A DNA stretch of 64,000 bases from positions 3,286,001-3,350,000 of the forward strand of contig NZ_CP088923.1 in NCBI RefSeq assembly GCF_021545845.1, in the 5' to 3' direction. Source of the stretch: Rhodanobacter thiooxydans. GTDB taxonomy: Bacteria > Pseudomonadota > Gammaproteobacteria > Xanthomonadales > Rhodanobacteraceae. Under the pieces are notes generated by a model. It saw only the letters and a list, made by a program, of their open reading frames with translations, was not told the origin of the DNA and searched no databases. The position numbers and the translations under genes were made by a program. Numbering within the stretch: position 1 is the stretch's first letter; each line of letters opens with the position of its first letter. Positions 35,198 through 45,538 of the stretch are shown in pieces.

Positions 35198-36922
35198 CTA
35201 CTGCACCTTGCCCAGCCCCGAGGGCCGGCGCGGGTCGCTGGCGGCGTCGAGCCGGTTGGCCTTGCGGTCCCAGGTGACCACGTTCATGAAGCCCCACGAT
35301 TCGCGCGGCTTCAACGTATAGCCCATCTTCGTCAGCGCCTCGCTGGCGGCGGCGTCGAACGTGCTGTCCTCCACCATCACCACGTCCGGCAGGTACTGGT
35401 GGTGGAAGCGCTTGTGCGCGGCGATCTGCTGCGCGCTCTCGCCGTCGATGAAATGCAGGATGCCTTCCAGCACCTGGGTGATGATGGTCGAGCCGCCAGG
35501 CGAGCCGATCACCGCGGTGCGGTCGGCGCCAATCACGATGCTCGGCGACATCGACGACAGCATGCGCTTGCCGCCCTTCGGCGCGTTCGCCGTGCTGCCT
35601 AGCAGGCCGTACACATTCGGCTTGTCCGGCACCAGCGCGAAGTCGTCCATCTCGTCGTTGAGCAGCACGCCGGTGCCGGCGGCGACGAAGCCCGAACCCA
35701 TCGTGTAGTTCACCGTGGAAGTCACCGCGGCCATGTTGCCGTCGGCGTCGATGATCGAGAAGTGGGTGGTGTGCATGCCCGGCTCCGGCGCCTCGGCGCG
35801 CGGCAGCATCGACGACGGCGTGGCCTTGTCGGGCAGGATGCCCTGGCGCAGGCCGGCGGCGTAGTACGGCGACAGCAGCATGTCCAGCGGCATCTGCACG
35901 AAGTCCGGGTCGCCCAGGTAGTCGTTGTGGTCGCGGAACGCGCGGCGCATCGCCTCGATGATGTAGTGCGCGCGCGTGGCGGCATCCATCTTGGTCAGGT
36001 CGTAGCCGGACAGGATGTTGAGGATCTCGGCGATCGCCACGCCGCCGGAGGACGGCGGCGGTGCGGTGACGATCCTGTAGCCGCGGTAGTCGACGCTGAT
36101 CGGCGTGCGCTCCTTGGCCTGGTAACTGGCCAGGTCGGCCGGCGTCCAGTTGCCGCCGGCGGCGCGTACCGCCTCGACCAGCTTCTGCGCGACCTCGCCC
36201 CGATAGAAACCGTCGTGACCGTGCGCAGCGAGCAGTTCCAGCGTGCGCGCCTGGTCCGGGTCGCGCCAGACCGCGCCTTCCGCCGGCGGCTTGCCGCCCG
36301 GCAGGTACTTGGCGGCCGACGCGGGCCAGCGCTCGAGATCCTTCTGCGTGCCGGCGATCGCGCCGCGCAGGCGCTCGTCCGGCTGAAAGCCGTCACGCGC
36401 GATGCGGATCGCCGGCGCCAGCGACTGCGCCAGCGGCAGCCGTCCATAGCGGCTGGACAGCAGCGCCAGCCCGGCCGGCTGGCCCGGAATGCCGGCCGAC
36501 AGCGGTCCGCGCAGCGCGGCGTCGCGGTTCGGGCTGCCGTCCGGGTTGAGGTAATCCTTCGGGTTCACTGCCGCCGGTGCAGTCTCGCGCGCGTCGATGA
36601 AGACGTCGCGGCCGTCCTTCGCCAGGTGCAGCACGGCCATGAAGCCGCCGCCGGTGCCGGAGCTTTCCGGCTCCACGATCGACAACGTGGCCGCCACCGC
36701 CACCGCCGCGTCGAACGCATTGCCGCCCCTGGCCAGCACTTCGAGGCCGGCTTCGGTGGCGTGGAAGTTCGCGCTGGCGACGGCCGCGTGACCGGGACGC
36801 AGCGACGCGGCGTGGGCCGGTGCGGGCGGCGCCGCCTTCGGCGTGACATCGGCGGCGAACGCGCTGCCGCCAGCCAGCAGCAGGCTCAGGGCGAGCACGC
36901 GCCAGTTCATGGAAAACCTCAT
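35198..36922 (-). CDS. ggt: Gamma-glutamyltransferase
   Basis: A periplasmic N-terminal-nucleophile hydrolase that cleaves or transfers the gamma-glutamyl group of glutathione. The 574-residue precursor has a signal peptide (VLALSLLLAGGSAFA). The autoprocessing site lies before Thr at about residue 385 in 'MHTTHFSIIDADGNMAAVTS'. The C-terminal subunit shows 'GSPGGSTIITQVLEGILHF'. The start at 36922 overlaps the ferredoxin stop as ATGA; a second ATG with GAGG at 36910 is equally plausible. Confidence 0.95.
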   Translation of the reverse strand: MRFSMNWRVLALSLLLAGGSAFAADVTPKAAPPAPAHAASLRPGHAAVASANFHATEAGLEVLARGGNAFDAAVAVAATLSIVEPESSGTGGGFMAVLHLAKDGRDVFIDARETAPAAVNPKDYLNPDGSPNRDAALRGPLSAGIPGQPAGLALLSSRYGRLPLAQSLAPAIRIARDGFQPDERLRGAIAGTQKDLERWPASAAKYLPGGKPPAEGAVWRDPDQARTLELLAAHGHDGFYRGEVAQKLVEAVRAAGGNWTPADLASYQAKERTPISVDYRGYRIVTAPPPSSGGVAIAEILNILSGYDLTKMDAATRAHYIIEAMRRAFRDHNDYLGDPDFVQMPLDMLLSPYYAAGLRQGILPDKATPSSMLPRAEAPEPGMHTTHFSIIDADGNMAAVTSTVNYTMGSGFVAAGTGVLLNDEMDDFALVPDKPNVYGLLGSTANAPKGGKRMLSSMSPSIVIGADRTAVIGSPGGSTIITQVLEGILHFIDGESAQQIAAHKRFHHQYLPDVVMVEDSTFDAAASEALTKMGYTLKPRESWGFMNVVTWDRKANRLDAASDPRRPSGLGKVQ

Positions 36923-37179
36923 GCCGCGGACTCCTTGGCCATCAGCTGACGGTACTTGAGTTCAAGCTGCTCGCGCGATTCGGCATGCTCGGAATCGCTG
37001 ACGATGCATTCGACCGGGCATACCGCCACGCATTGCGGTTCGTCATGATGACCGACGCATTCGGTGCACAACGAGGGGTCGATCACGTAAAACTCCTCGC
37101 CCAGCGAGATCGCCTGGTTCGGGCAGGCCGGTTCGCAGACGTCGCAATTGACGCAGGTGTCGAGGATCTTCAGGGACAT
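36919..37179 (-). CDS. YfhL-family 2[4Fe-4S] ferredoxin
   Basis: A small electron carrier of 86 residues with two clusters. The first motif is in 'ILDTCVNCDVCEPACPNQAI'. The second is in 'DPSLCTECVGHHDEPQCVAV', followed by CPVECI, with the lengthened spacing between the second and third cysteines that typifies this family. The ATG at 37179 (MSLKILDTC) is used; the longer frame upstream is not conserved-looking. It usually lies near coaD in gammaproteobacteria, as it does here. Confidence 0.92.
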   Translation of the reverse strand: MSLKILDTCVNCDVCEPACPNQAISLGEEFYVIDPSLCTECVGHHDEPQCVAVCPVECIVSDSEHAESREQLELKYRQLMAKESAA

Positions 37180-37271
37180 GGGGTCGGAGCCGCGGCGGAC
37201 GAGGGAAACGGGAAGGAGAAACGGCCACCGCGCAGCCTCCCCTTCCCCCACCTGCACCCGCGGCGGCGTGC

Positions 37272-38929
<1,658 letters not shown>

Positions 38930-39003
38930 GCCGTCGCGCCCTCAGCGGCCAGTACAGGTTGGAGTGTTAGCATGCCGCCCATTGTCTTTGAATCACCGCC
39001 GCG

Positions 39004-40137
39004 ATGCTCAAGTTCTGGAAGAAAAAGCCCACCGAAGCGGGGCCCGCCGACAAGCAGGCAGAGCACGCCGCCGCCGTTGCGCCGGAAAGCGGCGACGGCG
39101 TGCTGCACGAGGCGCTGGCCGAAATCGCCGCGCCGGCGGAAACCCGGCCTGAAACCGAGCGTTTCGTGGCGCCGGCCGCCGTGGCTGCCGAAGCGGCGGC
39201 GCCGACCAGGCGCAGCTGGCGCGAACGGTTGGCCGACAGCGGCTTCGCACGCAGCCTCGGCTCGCTGTTCGTGCGCCATCCGAAGCTCGACGACGACCTG
39301 CTCGACGAGCTGGAAACCGCTCTGATCACCGCCGACGTCGGCATCGAGGCCAGCACCGAGCTGGTCGAGAGCCTGCGCAAGCGCATGCACAAGCGCGAAT
39401 TCGCCGACGCGCCGGCGCTGCTGGCCGCGCTGCGCCAGGCGCTGCTGGCCCTGCTCAAGCCGGTCGAGCAGCCGCTGCAGGTAGACGGCAGGAAGCCGTT
39501 CGTGGTGCTGGTGGTCGGCATCAACGGTGCCGGCAAGACCACCACCATCGGCAAACTGGCGCGCCGCTGGCGCGACGAGCAGCGCGCGGTGATGCTGGCC
39601 GCCGGCGACACCTTCCGCGCCGCCGCGGTCGAGCAACTGAAGACCTGGGGCAAGCGCAACGCGGTGCCGGTGATCTCGCAGGGCCAGGACGCCGACGCCG
39701 CCAGCGTGATCTTCGACGCGCTGCAGGCCGCGCGCTCGCGCGGCGCCGACCTGCTGATCGCCGACACCGCCGGCCGGCTGCACACCCAGGGCGGGCTGAT
39801 GGACGAGCTGGGCAAGATCGCCCGCGTGCTGAAGAAGCTCGACGCCGACGCGCCGCACGAGGTGCTGATGGTGATCGACGGCACCACCGGCCAGAACGCG
39901 GTCAGCCAGGTGCGCCAGTTCCGCCAGATCGTCGGCGTCACCGGGCTGGCGGTGACCAAGCTCGACGGCACCGCCAAGGGCGGCGTGGTGTTCGCGCTGG
40001 CACGCGAGTTCGGCCTGCCGATCCGCTTCGTGGGCCTGGGCGAAAGCGCCACCGACCTGCGTCCGTTCGAAGCCGCGGCGTTCGTCGACGGTCTGCTGCC
40101 GGCCAGCCTCGGCGGCGGGGCGCAGGGCCATGACTGA
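39004..40137 (+). CDS. ftsY: FtsY, signal recognition particle receptor
   Basis: FtsY is the SRP-docking GTPase at the inner membrane. The 377 residues have an acidic, Ala/Glu-rich A domain (about 1 to 70), an N domain and a G domain. G1 is GINGAGKTTTIGKLA (about 172 to 186), and later motifs are 'LLIADTAGRLHTQGGLMDEL' and 'VTKLDGTAKGGVVFALA'. It is divergent from rsmD across 74 nt. Confidence 0.97.
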   Translation: MLKFWKKKPTEAGPADKQAEHAAAVAPESGDGVLHEALAEIAAPAETRPETERFVAPAAVAAEAAAPTRRSWRERLADSGFARSLGSLFVRHPKLDDDLLDELETALITADVGIEASTELVESLRKRMHKREFADAPALLAALRQALLALLKPVEQPLQVDGRKPFVVLVVGINGAGKTTTIGKLARRWRDEQRAVMLAAGDTFRAAAVEQLKTWGKRNAVPVISQGQDADAASVIFDALQAARSRGADLLIADTAGRLHTQGGLMDELGKIARVLKKLDADAPHEVLMVIDGTTGQNAVSQVRQFRQIVGVTGLAVTKLDGTAKGGVVFALAREFGLPIRFVGLGESATDLRPFEAAAFVDGLLPASLGGGAQGHD

Positions 40138-40160
40138 ATCATGCCGGCGAGGCTGAGCGC

Positions 40161-41234
40161 ATGCCGCGCCGACTGCGTCTGACCCTGCTGGTCCTCGGCG
40201 GCTTCGCGCTGGCGTTGCTGCTGGCCGCGGTGATCGCGGTCTATATCCTGCTGCAGCCGGAACGCTTCACCCACATGCTGCAGTCCCAGGCGCGCAGCGC
40301 CGGACTCGAACTGAACCTGGCCAGCCCGGCCAGCCCGACCCTGTTCCCGCGGCCGGCGCTGGACCTGGACGGCATCACGCTCAATGCCGCAGGCGCCGGC
40401 GCACCGATCCTGCTGGCCGCACACGGCCAGCTGGTGCTGCCGTGGCATACCGTGCTGGGCGGCCCCACGGTCATCTCACAACTGCACATCGAGTCGCCGC
40501 GGGTCGACCTCGACGCGCTGCAGGAATGGCTCGCCGCGCTGCCCGCGCAGCCCGACGGCGTGCCGCCGAACATCCCGCGCATCGACACCGGTGTCAGCGT
40601 CAGCCGCGGCAGCGTGGTGCGCGGCAACCAGGTGCTGCTCGGCAATGTCTCGCTCGAAGCCGGCAGCCTGGTTTCCGGCCAACCGTTCCCGCTCAGCCTG
40701 TCCGCCACCACCGCCGCGGGCACGCCACTGCGGCTGCGGCTGTCCGCCACGCCACGCATCGAGGGCAACGCGCTGCAGCTCGACAACATCACCTTGCACC
40801 TGTCGCAGGGCAGCGCGACCACGCTAGCGCTCACCGGCAACGCGCACTGGCATGGCGCCGCCGACGCCGCCGCCAACCTCGCCGGCAAACTCGACCAGGC
40901 CAATGCCGGCCAGTACGACGTCTCGCTGCTGCTGACTCCTGCCGACCAGAGCAATCCACTGCTGCTTGCGCTGAAGCTCGACGGCCCCGCCAATCACGCC
41001 GACCTGCGCCTGCCGCCGCTGGCGCTGGCGCATTGGTGGAGCCAGCTGGACAACCCGCAGGGGCCGCAGCTGAGCGTGCCGCCGGGCAGCGGCCACGCCG
41101 AGATCGCGCAGTTGCAGGCCGGCAGCATCAGCATCGAAGGCCTGACCATCCGTGCCGGCACGGACGTGCCCGCGGCTGCCGCCACGGTCGCCGCGCCGGC
41201 GAGCAAGCCTGTCGCCGGCAAACCATCGCCATGA
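40161..41234 (+). CDS. AsmA-like membrane-anchored protein
   Basis: A 357-residue protein with an N-terminal membrane anchor (LTLLVLGGFALALLLAAVIA) and a periplasmic beta-rich part resembling AsmA-family proteins ('LASPASPTLFPRPALDLDGI', 'LHIESPRVDLDALQEWLAAL'). AsmA-like proteins take part in lipid transport to or homeostasis of the outer membrane. It lies between ftsY and mutY, with its stop overlapping the mutY start, and is shorter than full AsmA (about 600 residues). Confidence 0.7.
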   Translation: MPRRLRLTLLVLGGFALALLLAAVIAVYILLQPERFTHMLQSQARSAGLELNLASPASPTLFPRPALDLDGITLNAAGAGAPILLAAHGQLVLPWHTVLGGPTVISQLHIESPRVDLDALQEWLAALPAQPDGVPPNIPRIDTGVSVSRGSVVRGNQVLLGNVSLEAGSLVSGQPFPLSLSATTAAGTPLRLRLSATPRIEGNALQLDNITLHLSQGSATTLALTGNAHWHGAADAAANLAGKLDQANAGQYDVSLLLTPADQSNPLLLALKLDGPANHADLRLPPLALAHWWSQLDNPQGPQLSVPPGSGHAEIAQLQAGSISIEGLTIRAGTDVPAAAATVAAPASKPVAGKPSP

Positions 41235-42298
41235 GTGCATCGCTGGCTGCCCGCCTGCTGCGCTGGTTCGACCGGCACGGCCGCAAGGACCTGCCCTGGC
41301 AGCACGCGCTCGACGACGGTCGGCGCGACGCCTATCGCGTATGGCTGTCCGAGGTGATGCTGCAGCAGACCCAGGTGGCCACCGTGATCGGCTACTTCGA
41401 ACGCTTCGTCCGCACGCTGCCCACCCTGCGTGATCTTGCCGCCGCCGATGAGGACACCGTGCTGGCGCTGTGGTCGGGCCTCGGCTACTACCGTCGCGCG
41501 CGCTTCCTGCATCGCGCCGCACTGATCTGCGCGGAACGGCACGACGGTGAACTGCCGCGCGACTTCGCCGCACTCGCCGCCCTGCCCGGCATCGGCCGCT
41601 CCACCGCTGGCGCGATCCTCGCCCAGGCGCACGGGCTGCGCTTCCCCATCCTCGACGGCAACGTCAAGCGCGTGCTGGCGCGCTGGCACGGCATCCACGG
41701 CTATCCCGGCGACAGCGCGGTGGAAAAACAGCTGTGGCAACACGCCGAGGCGCACACGCCGAAGGCCCGCGTGGCCGACTACACCCAGGCGATCATGGAT
41801 CTGGGCGCCACCGTCTGCATGCGCGCGCGCGCGCACTGCGAAGCCTGCCCGCTGGCCGCCGACTGCGTCGCCCGCCGCGACGGCCTCACCGCGCTATTGC
41901 CCAGCCGCAAACCGGCGAAATCCATTCCCACCCGCGCCACCGTGATGCTGGTCCTGCGCGACCGCCATGGCCGCGTGCTGCTGGAACGGCGCGGTCCGCA
42001 TGGCGTGTGGTCCGGCCTGTGGAGCCTGCCCGAGGCCAGCGACCCGGATGGCGCCTGGCGCATCGCGCAGCAGCACGCACGGGTCGACGACGCGCAGGCG
42101 CTAGCCCCGTTCACCCACGTCTTCAGCCACTACCGGCTCGCCATCGAGCCGCTGCTGTTCGACCACGCGACAGCGCAGCGCGGCATCGCCGATAATCCGC
42201 AGCTGCGCTGGTGCGATGCCGACGAACTGGGCGCACTGGGACTACCCGCCCCAGTCCGCACCCTGCTCCAGAACATCCAGCTCCAAAACATCGTGTAG
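41231..42298 (+). CDS. mutY: MutY, A/G-specific adenine DNA glycosylase
   Basis: MutY removes adenine mispaired with 8-oxoguanine. The 355 residues have a catalytic Glu at about 41 (EVMLQQTQ), an HhH-GPD motif with Asp at about 142 (LDGNVKRV), and a [4Fe-4S] loop C-x6-C-x2-C-x5-C at 196, 203, 206 and 212. A C-terminal NUDIX-like recognition domain begins at about 230. The stop TAG is part of the GTAG head of a REP element, and the last residues (QLQNIV) are next to it. Confidence 0.96.
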   Translation: MSASLAARLLRWFDRHGRKDLPWQHALDDGRRDAYRVWLSEVMLQQTQVATVIGYFERFVRTLPTLRDLAAADEDTVLALWSGLGYYRRARFLHRAALICAERHDGELPRDFAALAALPGIGRSTAGAILAQAHGLRFPILDGNVKRVLARWHGIHGYPGDSAVEKQLWQHAEAHTPKARVADYTQAIMDLGATVCMRARAHCEACPLAADCVARRDGLTALLPSRKPAKSIPTRATVMLVLRDRHGRVLLERRGPHGVWSGLWSLPEASDPDGAWRIAQQHARVDDAQALAPFTHVFSHYRLAIEPLLFDHATAQRGIADNPQLRWCDADELGALGLPAPVRTLLQNIQLQNIV

Positions 42299-42369
42299 GA
42301 GCGCACCCTGTGCGCGATGCTCTCCACTTCGATCGACATAAGAGCATCGCGTACAGGGTGCGCTCCTAC
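42295..42369. repeat. Inverted GTAG REP pair between mutY and yggX
   Basis: GTAGGAGCGCACCCTGTGCGCGATGC at 42295-42320, shown in two parts of fewer than 20 nt each, faces an inverted copy ending GGGTGCGCTCCTAC at 42369. The first four bases contain the mutY stop codon TAG. It is the same family as at 6218-6323. Confidence 0.85.
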
Positions 42370-42398
42370 CGATACCCGCAAAGCCCCGAGGAAACCCC

Positions 42399-42677
42399 AT
42401 GAGCCGTACCATTCACTGCGCCAAGCTCGGCATCGACGCCGAAGGCCTGGACTTCGCCCCTTGGCCCGGCCCGCTCGGCCAGCGCATCTACGCCGAGATT
42501 TCCAAGCGTGCCTGGCAGCAATGGCTGGCCCATCAGACCACCCTGATCAACGAATACCGGCTCAACCCGCTCGACCCGAAGGCGCGCAAATACCTCGGCG
42601 AGCAGATGGAGAAATTCCTGTTTGGCGGCGACTTCGACCATGCCGCCGGCTTCACTCCACCCAACCTGGAGTCTTGA
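42399..42677 (+). CDS. yggX: YggX-family Fe(II)-trafficking / oxidative damage protection protein
   Basis: A 92-residue protein that protects iron-sulfur clusters during oxidative stress. It starts [20 protein letters not shown] with the conserved Cys at residue 7. It has '[20 protein letters not shown]' and '[16 protein letters not shown]', all characteristic of YggX. It follows mutY as in E. coli. Confidence 0.95.
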   Translation: MSRTIHCAKLGIDAEGLDFAPWPGPLGQRIYAEISKRAWQQWLAHQTTLINEYRLNPLDPKARKYLGEQMEKFLFGGDFDHAAGFTPPNLES

Positions 42678-42759
42678 CGAAAAGCCGCGCATTCGGTCTA
42701 ATGCGCGGCTCCACGCATCATCGGCAAGCCATCGCAGCTGCCCTGATCGCCAGCTTCCC

Positions 42760-42835
42760 GGCCGGGTAGCTCAGTTGGTAGAGCAGGGGATTGAAAATCC
42801 CCGTGTCGGCGGTTCGATTCCGTCCCCGGCCACCA
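42760..42835 (+). tRNA. tRNA-Phe (anticodon GAA)
   Basis: The 76-nt sequence folds as a full cloverleaf: acceptor GGCCGGG/CCCGGCC, D arm GCTC/GAGC, anticodon arm GGGGA-TTGAAAA-TCCCC with GAA anticodon, T arm GGCGG-TTCGATT-CCGTC, and an encoded ACCA 3' end. A T-run terminator follows. Confidence 0.97.
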
Positions 42836-42850
42836 TTTACGACAGCGTTC

Positions 42851-42875
42851 AAGCCCACTTTCTCAGCGGGTTTTT
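42851..42875 (+). terminator. Intrinsic terminator after tRNA-Phe
   Basis: CCCACT and AGCGGG form a stem with one mismatch around a five-base loop, followed by TTTTT. It lies 16 nt after the tRNA, and its hairpin also covers the last codons of the PEP-CTERM gene on the opposite strand. Confidence 0.7.
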
Positions 42876-43585
42876 CGAAGCTGCACGTATTTCATCCGCA
42901 GGAACAGCCCGGCAAGCAGCAGACCGAGGCTGAACATGCCCAGTTCACCCGGCTCCGGTACCGACACGGGCGGAGGGTCGACGCACGGCCCGCTGCCGCT
43001 GGCGCCGACTCCGTCCCCCGACACGATCCAGCCGCTGCAGCCGCCGACGACGCCCTGCACGTGTGCCACCGATGACCAGCGGTTACCGTTCTCCACAAAC
43101 GGATTCCCGGTCAGCAGGTGCGAGAACGTCAGATCATAGGTCGCTGAATTGCCGGCCATGAACTGGCTGCCGGACGACCAGCCGAACGCAAGGTTGAACA
43201 TGCCCGGCACTGAGCCGGTATTGAAACCGCTCGCGTTGTATAGCGTGCCGTTGCTCGCGCAAGCACCTGCGGTGCATGTGATCCCGGAGGAAGAGAGCAC
43301 CTGATCGAGATAGAAGGCCCAGCCGACCGTGGATTTCTTGCTGCTCAACCCCTGTACAAAATCCGGCCCGGTCAAGTGGGAGGTCAGCACCAGCGTTCCG
43401 GTGCCCGAACCCACGGAAGATGTGAACTCGGCAGTGAGCCAGGGCGCACTGCTGCCATCCGGCGTGTTGCCGGCAAAAACGGTATTCAGATTGATACTGG
43501 CTGAGATCGGGGTCGCGGCGACCTGCAAGGGCAGCACGGTCAGTGCGGCCAGAGCAATGCCAGTCAGAACCAGGATCCTTTTCAT
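42863..43585 (-). CDS. PEP-CTERM protein 1
   Basis: A 240-residue secreted protein with an N-terminal signal peptide (MKRILVLTGIALAALTVL...). Its C-terminal sorting signal is VPEPGE followed by a membrane helix (LGMFSLGLLLAGLFL) and a basic tail (RMKYVQLRKTR). PEP-CTERM signals are recognised and processed by exosortases, which often sit with exopolysaccharide genes. The mature part shows no domain I recognise. The ATG at 43585 is chosen because a signal peptide starts there. A sigma-54 promoter and upstream box precede it at 43699-43713 and 43775-43793. Confidence 0.85.
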   Translation of the reverse strand: MKRILVLTGIALAALTVLPLQVAATPISASINLNTVFAGNTPDGSSAPWLTAEFTSSVGSGTGTLVLTSHLTGPDFVQGLSSKKSTVGWAFYLDQVLSSSGITCTAGACASNGTLYNASGFNTGSVPGMFNLAFGWSSGSQFMAGNSATYDLTFSHLLTGNPFVENGNRWSSVAHVQGVVGGCSGWIVSGDGVGASGSGPCVDPPPVSVPEPGELGMFSLGLLLAGLFLRMKYVQLRKTR

Positions 43586-43698
43586 GGTGTTTGACCTCCG
43601 TCGAGACTTGTCGCCGTCCGTCGCCAGGCAGCCCGGGACCTTTGAACCCCGGGTATCCATCGTTACCGGCAAGCACACTCCCGCAGACAGTTTTAGAA

Positions 43699-43713
43699 GC
43701 ACATTCCAGGCCA
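43699..43713 (-). promoter_or_regulatory. Sigma-54 promoter of PEP-CTERM gene 1
   Basis: The minus strand reads TGGCCTG-GAAT-GTGC then T, with GG-N10-GC spacing. The start would be near 43687, giving a leader of about 100 nt. The match is weaker than the flagellar sites, but its pairing with the box 61 nt upstream supports it. Confidence 0.75.
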
Positions 43714-43774
43714 AGCCCACAAGCCGCTGGTTTGATTGAATTCGTGCTTGTTTCCAGCCAACAAACGCTGCAAT

Positions 43775-43793
43775 TTTGTAAATTCTTCCGACA
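43775..43793 (-). promoter_or_regulatory. Candidate PrsR box upstream of PEP-CTERM gene 1
   Basis: The minus strand reads TGTCGGAAGAATTTACAAA. It matches the site at 47053-47071 at all constant positions except one (T/C), and both end 61 nt before a sigma-54 promoter. The assignment to PrsR is inferred from locus and promoter type. Confidence 0.7.
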
Positions 43794-44222
43794 GTTTCGC
43801 CACCGGCGACGCAGCCCCGGGGCGAACAGGGATTACAGGACGGACCACCGAGGCTCGAGCGCCGACCAAGGCGCGGGACGTTTTTTCGCGTTGCCGCAGG
43901 ACTGCGGACGAACCGTTTCAAAGATTGATCCGCGCCGTCGCCAGAGATTGCGTACGCTGGCAGACCAAGAGGGACGCAGGTTCAGGACGCCCGCGATCAC
44001 CGCAGCCCGGCGTAGTCCTGCATGGAGGGTGGCGCCAGGCCGGTGCTGCAGCGGCGACCAACGATTCGCTGCGCCTGCTCAGCGAGCTTGCGCCCTATTG
44101 GAAGGATGTGACGGGTTGATGGCCCATAGCCATGCCATGCATCTGCTGAGTGCCCTGGCGATGCCGACGTTCGAGCTGCTCGACGCCTTGCACGTTCGAC
44201 CCGGCAGAGACTGTCACCAAGC

Positions 44223-45029
44223 CTAGGCTGACCAGGCAAGCTCCGAACCGGCCATCCGGCACGGATCAACGCCATAGCTGGCTTTCAAAAAGCCCGCGAT
44301 CAGGGAGCCTCGCAGTTGCTCGGGCTCGAACCCGAAGCGATGCGAGAATTTGCTGGCGGGGAGCGGGTTGTCACGCGCATCAGCGAGCCCTCGTGGCAAC
44401 TCGTCTTTCGCCAGCCCCTCAAGCAGACGAAGGCGCAAGGGCACCACCGGATTGTTTCGCACCATGGGGTAACTTGTCGGCGTCGCGAATTGCTCGAAGC
44501 CGTAACAACGTACATAGAACTGAACATGCCGCGGATGCACCCCGATGACGATATCGGTCAAGCCGGCATGCAATGCATGGTGGACAGCCCAGCGCATCAT
44601 ACCGAACAGAACCCCGACGCCACGCGACGCGCCCCGGCGGCGATCCGCCAGCATCCCCACCTCAAGCAGGCGACGGCCCTTTCGCCGCAGTTCGTCCAGA
44701 GGTCCCGCGTATACGCTGTCCAGCGCGAGTCCCATGGGGTTGTCGCGGAACAGTGACATCGTGTAGCCGACTTCCTGTCCCTCTGCTCCCCATATCACAC
44801 ACGTATGCTTTCCCACGGCAGAGGGGACGGCATGCATGCCAAACGGGTTTTCGTCAATCAGCCCCATTTGCGAATAGCGCTCGTACACCAGCCGCCAGGC
44901 CGATTCCACCTGCTCAAGGCTGGTCGCGCAGAAACAGGGCTGCTCACCGGCGCGCAGCGCCGAACGATTGAGGCGCGCCGTAATGTCGACGACTGTCTCG
45001 GGTATTTCTACCGATTTGATTAAATTCAT
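44223..45029 (-). CDS. FeeM-type long-chain N-acyl amino acid synthase (predicted)
   Basis: A 268-residue GNAT-fold protein. An acyltransferase core lies at about 50 to 200, with 'LRRKGRRLLEVGMLADRRRG' and 'GVHPRHVQFYVRCYGFEQFA', resembling FeeM and the PEP-CTERM/exosortase-associated acyltransferases. Those enzymes join a long acyl chain to an amino acid such as tyrosine. FeeM-like genes are known to be linked to PEP-CTERM/exosortase loci, which is exactly the setting here. The substrate is inferred. The start at 45029 has no strong Shine-Dalgarno. Confidence 0.72.
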   Translation of the reverse strand: MNLIKSVEIPETVVDITARLNRSALRAGEQPCFCATSLEQVESAWRLVYERYSQMGLIDENPFGMHAVPSAVGKHTCVIWGAEGQEVGYTMSLFRDNPMGLALDSVYAGPLDELRRKGRRLLEVGMLADRRRGASRGVGVLFGMMRWAVHHALHAGLTDIVIGVHPRHVQFYVRCYGFEQFATPTSYPMVRNNPVVPLRLRLLEGLAKDELPRGLADARDNPLPASKFSHRFGFEPEQLRGSLIAGFLKASYGVDPCRMAGSELAWSA

Positions 45030-45538
45030 GCTTCAGTCGCCGGTCAGGGACGCGTTATTTCAAGGCATACTGCCCCCTTGACAACGCGGAGTCGCCCCCG
45101 TGTCTGTCGACGTCATCCAAGACGGGTATCGGTGCTGCAATGAATGTGTCTTCGCCACGCGACCAATGCAACGTGGTTTGACAAGGCGTGGCCATTCAAG
45201 TGCAAAAGGCCTCGCGTCGTGCTCGATTGTACGACCCCGTATACGATGATAGTGTGAACAGCGTCGCCATACGCGAAGACCCTCAGGAACCCGATCGTGT
45301 CCCGCTTCGCGCTGCACGTCGGCAGCCGAACATCGGCATGCGGCACGCGAGCGTTGCCACGATGGTGTTGGTCCGACAGGTGGCCACGCATGCGCCGACG
45401 TCGATCACGGCGGTCTCGCCTGGAAGACGCATCTTGGTGCACGCCGCTACCCCTGCGTATAGTGCTCATGTGGGCGAGCTGATTGCCGGGTACGCAAGGT
45501 AACCGTGATCGGCCGGAAGCAGTTGTCATATCGGACGG
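45030..45538. other. Gene-free divergent region between the acyl synthase and nitroreductase genes
   Basis: This 509-nt stretch separates two divergent genes. It is less GC-rich than its surroundings near 45210-45260. On the minus strand a weak sigma-70-like pair (TTGTCA, 17-nt spacer, GAAATA) lies about 30 to 65 nt before the acyl synthase. No convincing coding sequence was found; a 104-codon plus-strand frame has the composition of a chance frame. Confidence 0.45.

Larger units (their letters stand above)
43586..44222. other. Gene-free region containing the PEP-CTERM 1 regulatory sites
   Basis: This 637-nt stretch has no convincing coding sequence. Open frames on both strands are short, unlike neighbours in residue composition, and lack a good ribosome-binding site. 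It contains the sigma-54 promoter and the candidate activator box for the PEP-CTERM 1 gene. The rest, about 43800-44220, shows nothing I can assign. Confidence 0.5.

Noticed and set aside
43586..43700. A c-di-GMP riboswitch in the PEP-CTERM 1 leader
   Set aside because: The leader contains a CCCGGG hairpin but none of the conserved GEMM core sequence.
43736..44119. A 127-codon plus-strand frame between the PEP-CTERM and acyl synthase genes
   Set aside because: No ribosome-binding site, overlaps the regulatory box on the other strand, and resembles no family.
45189..45203. A GG-N10-GC match on the plus strand (TGGCCAT-TCAA-GTGC)
   Set aside because: Weak core match, 336 nt from the nearest gene, and no PrsR-like box 61 nt upstream.
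45188..45502. A 104-codon plus-strand frame in the acyl synthase-nitroreductase gap
   Set aside because: Composition is unlike real proteins, no Shine-Dalgarno and no recognisable motif.
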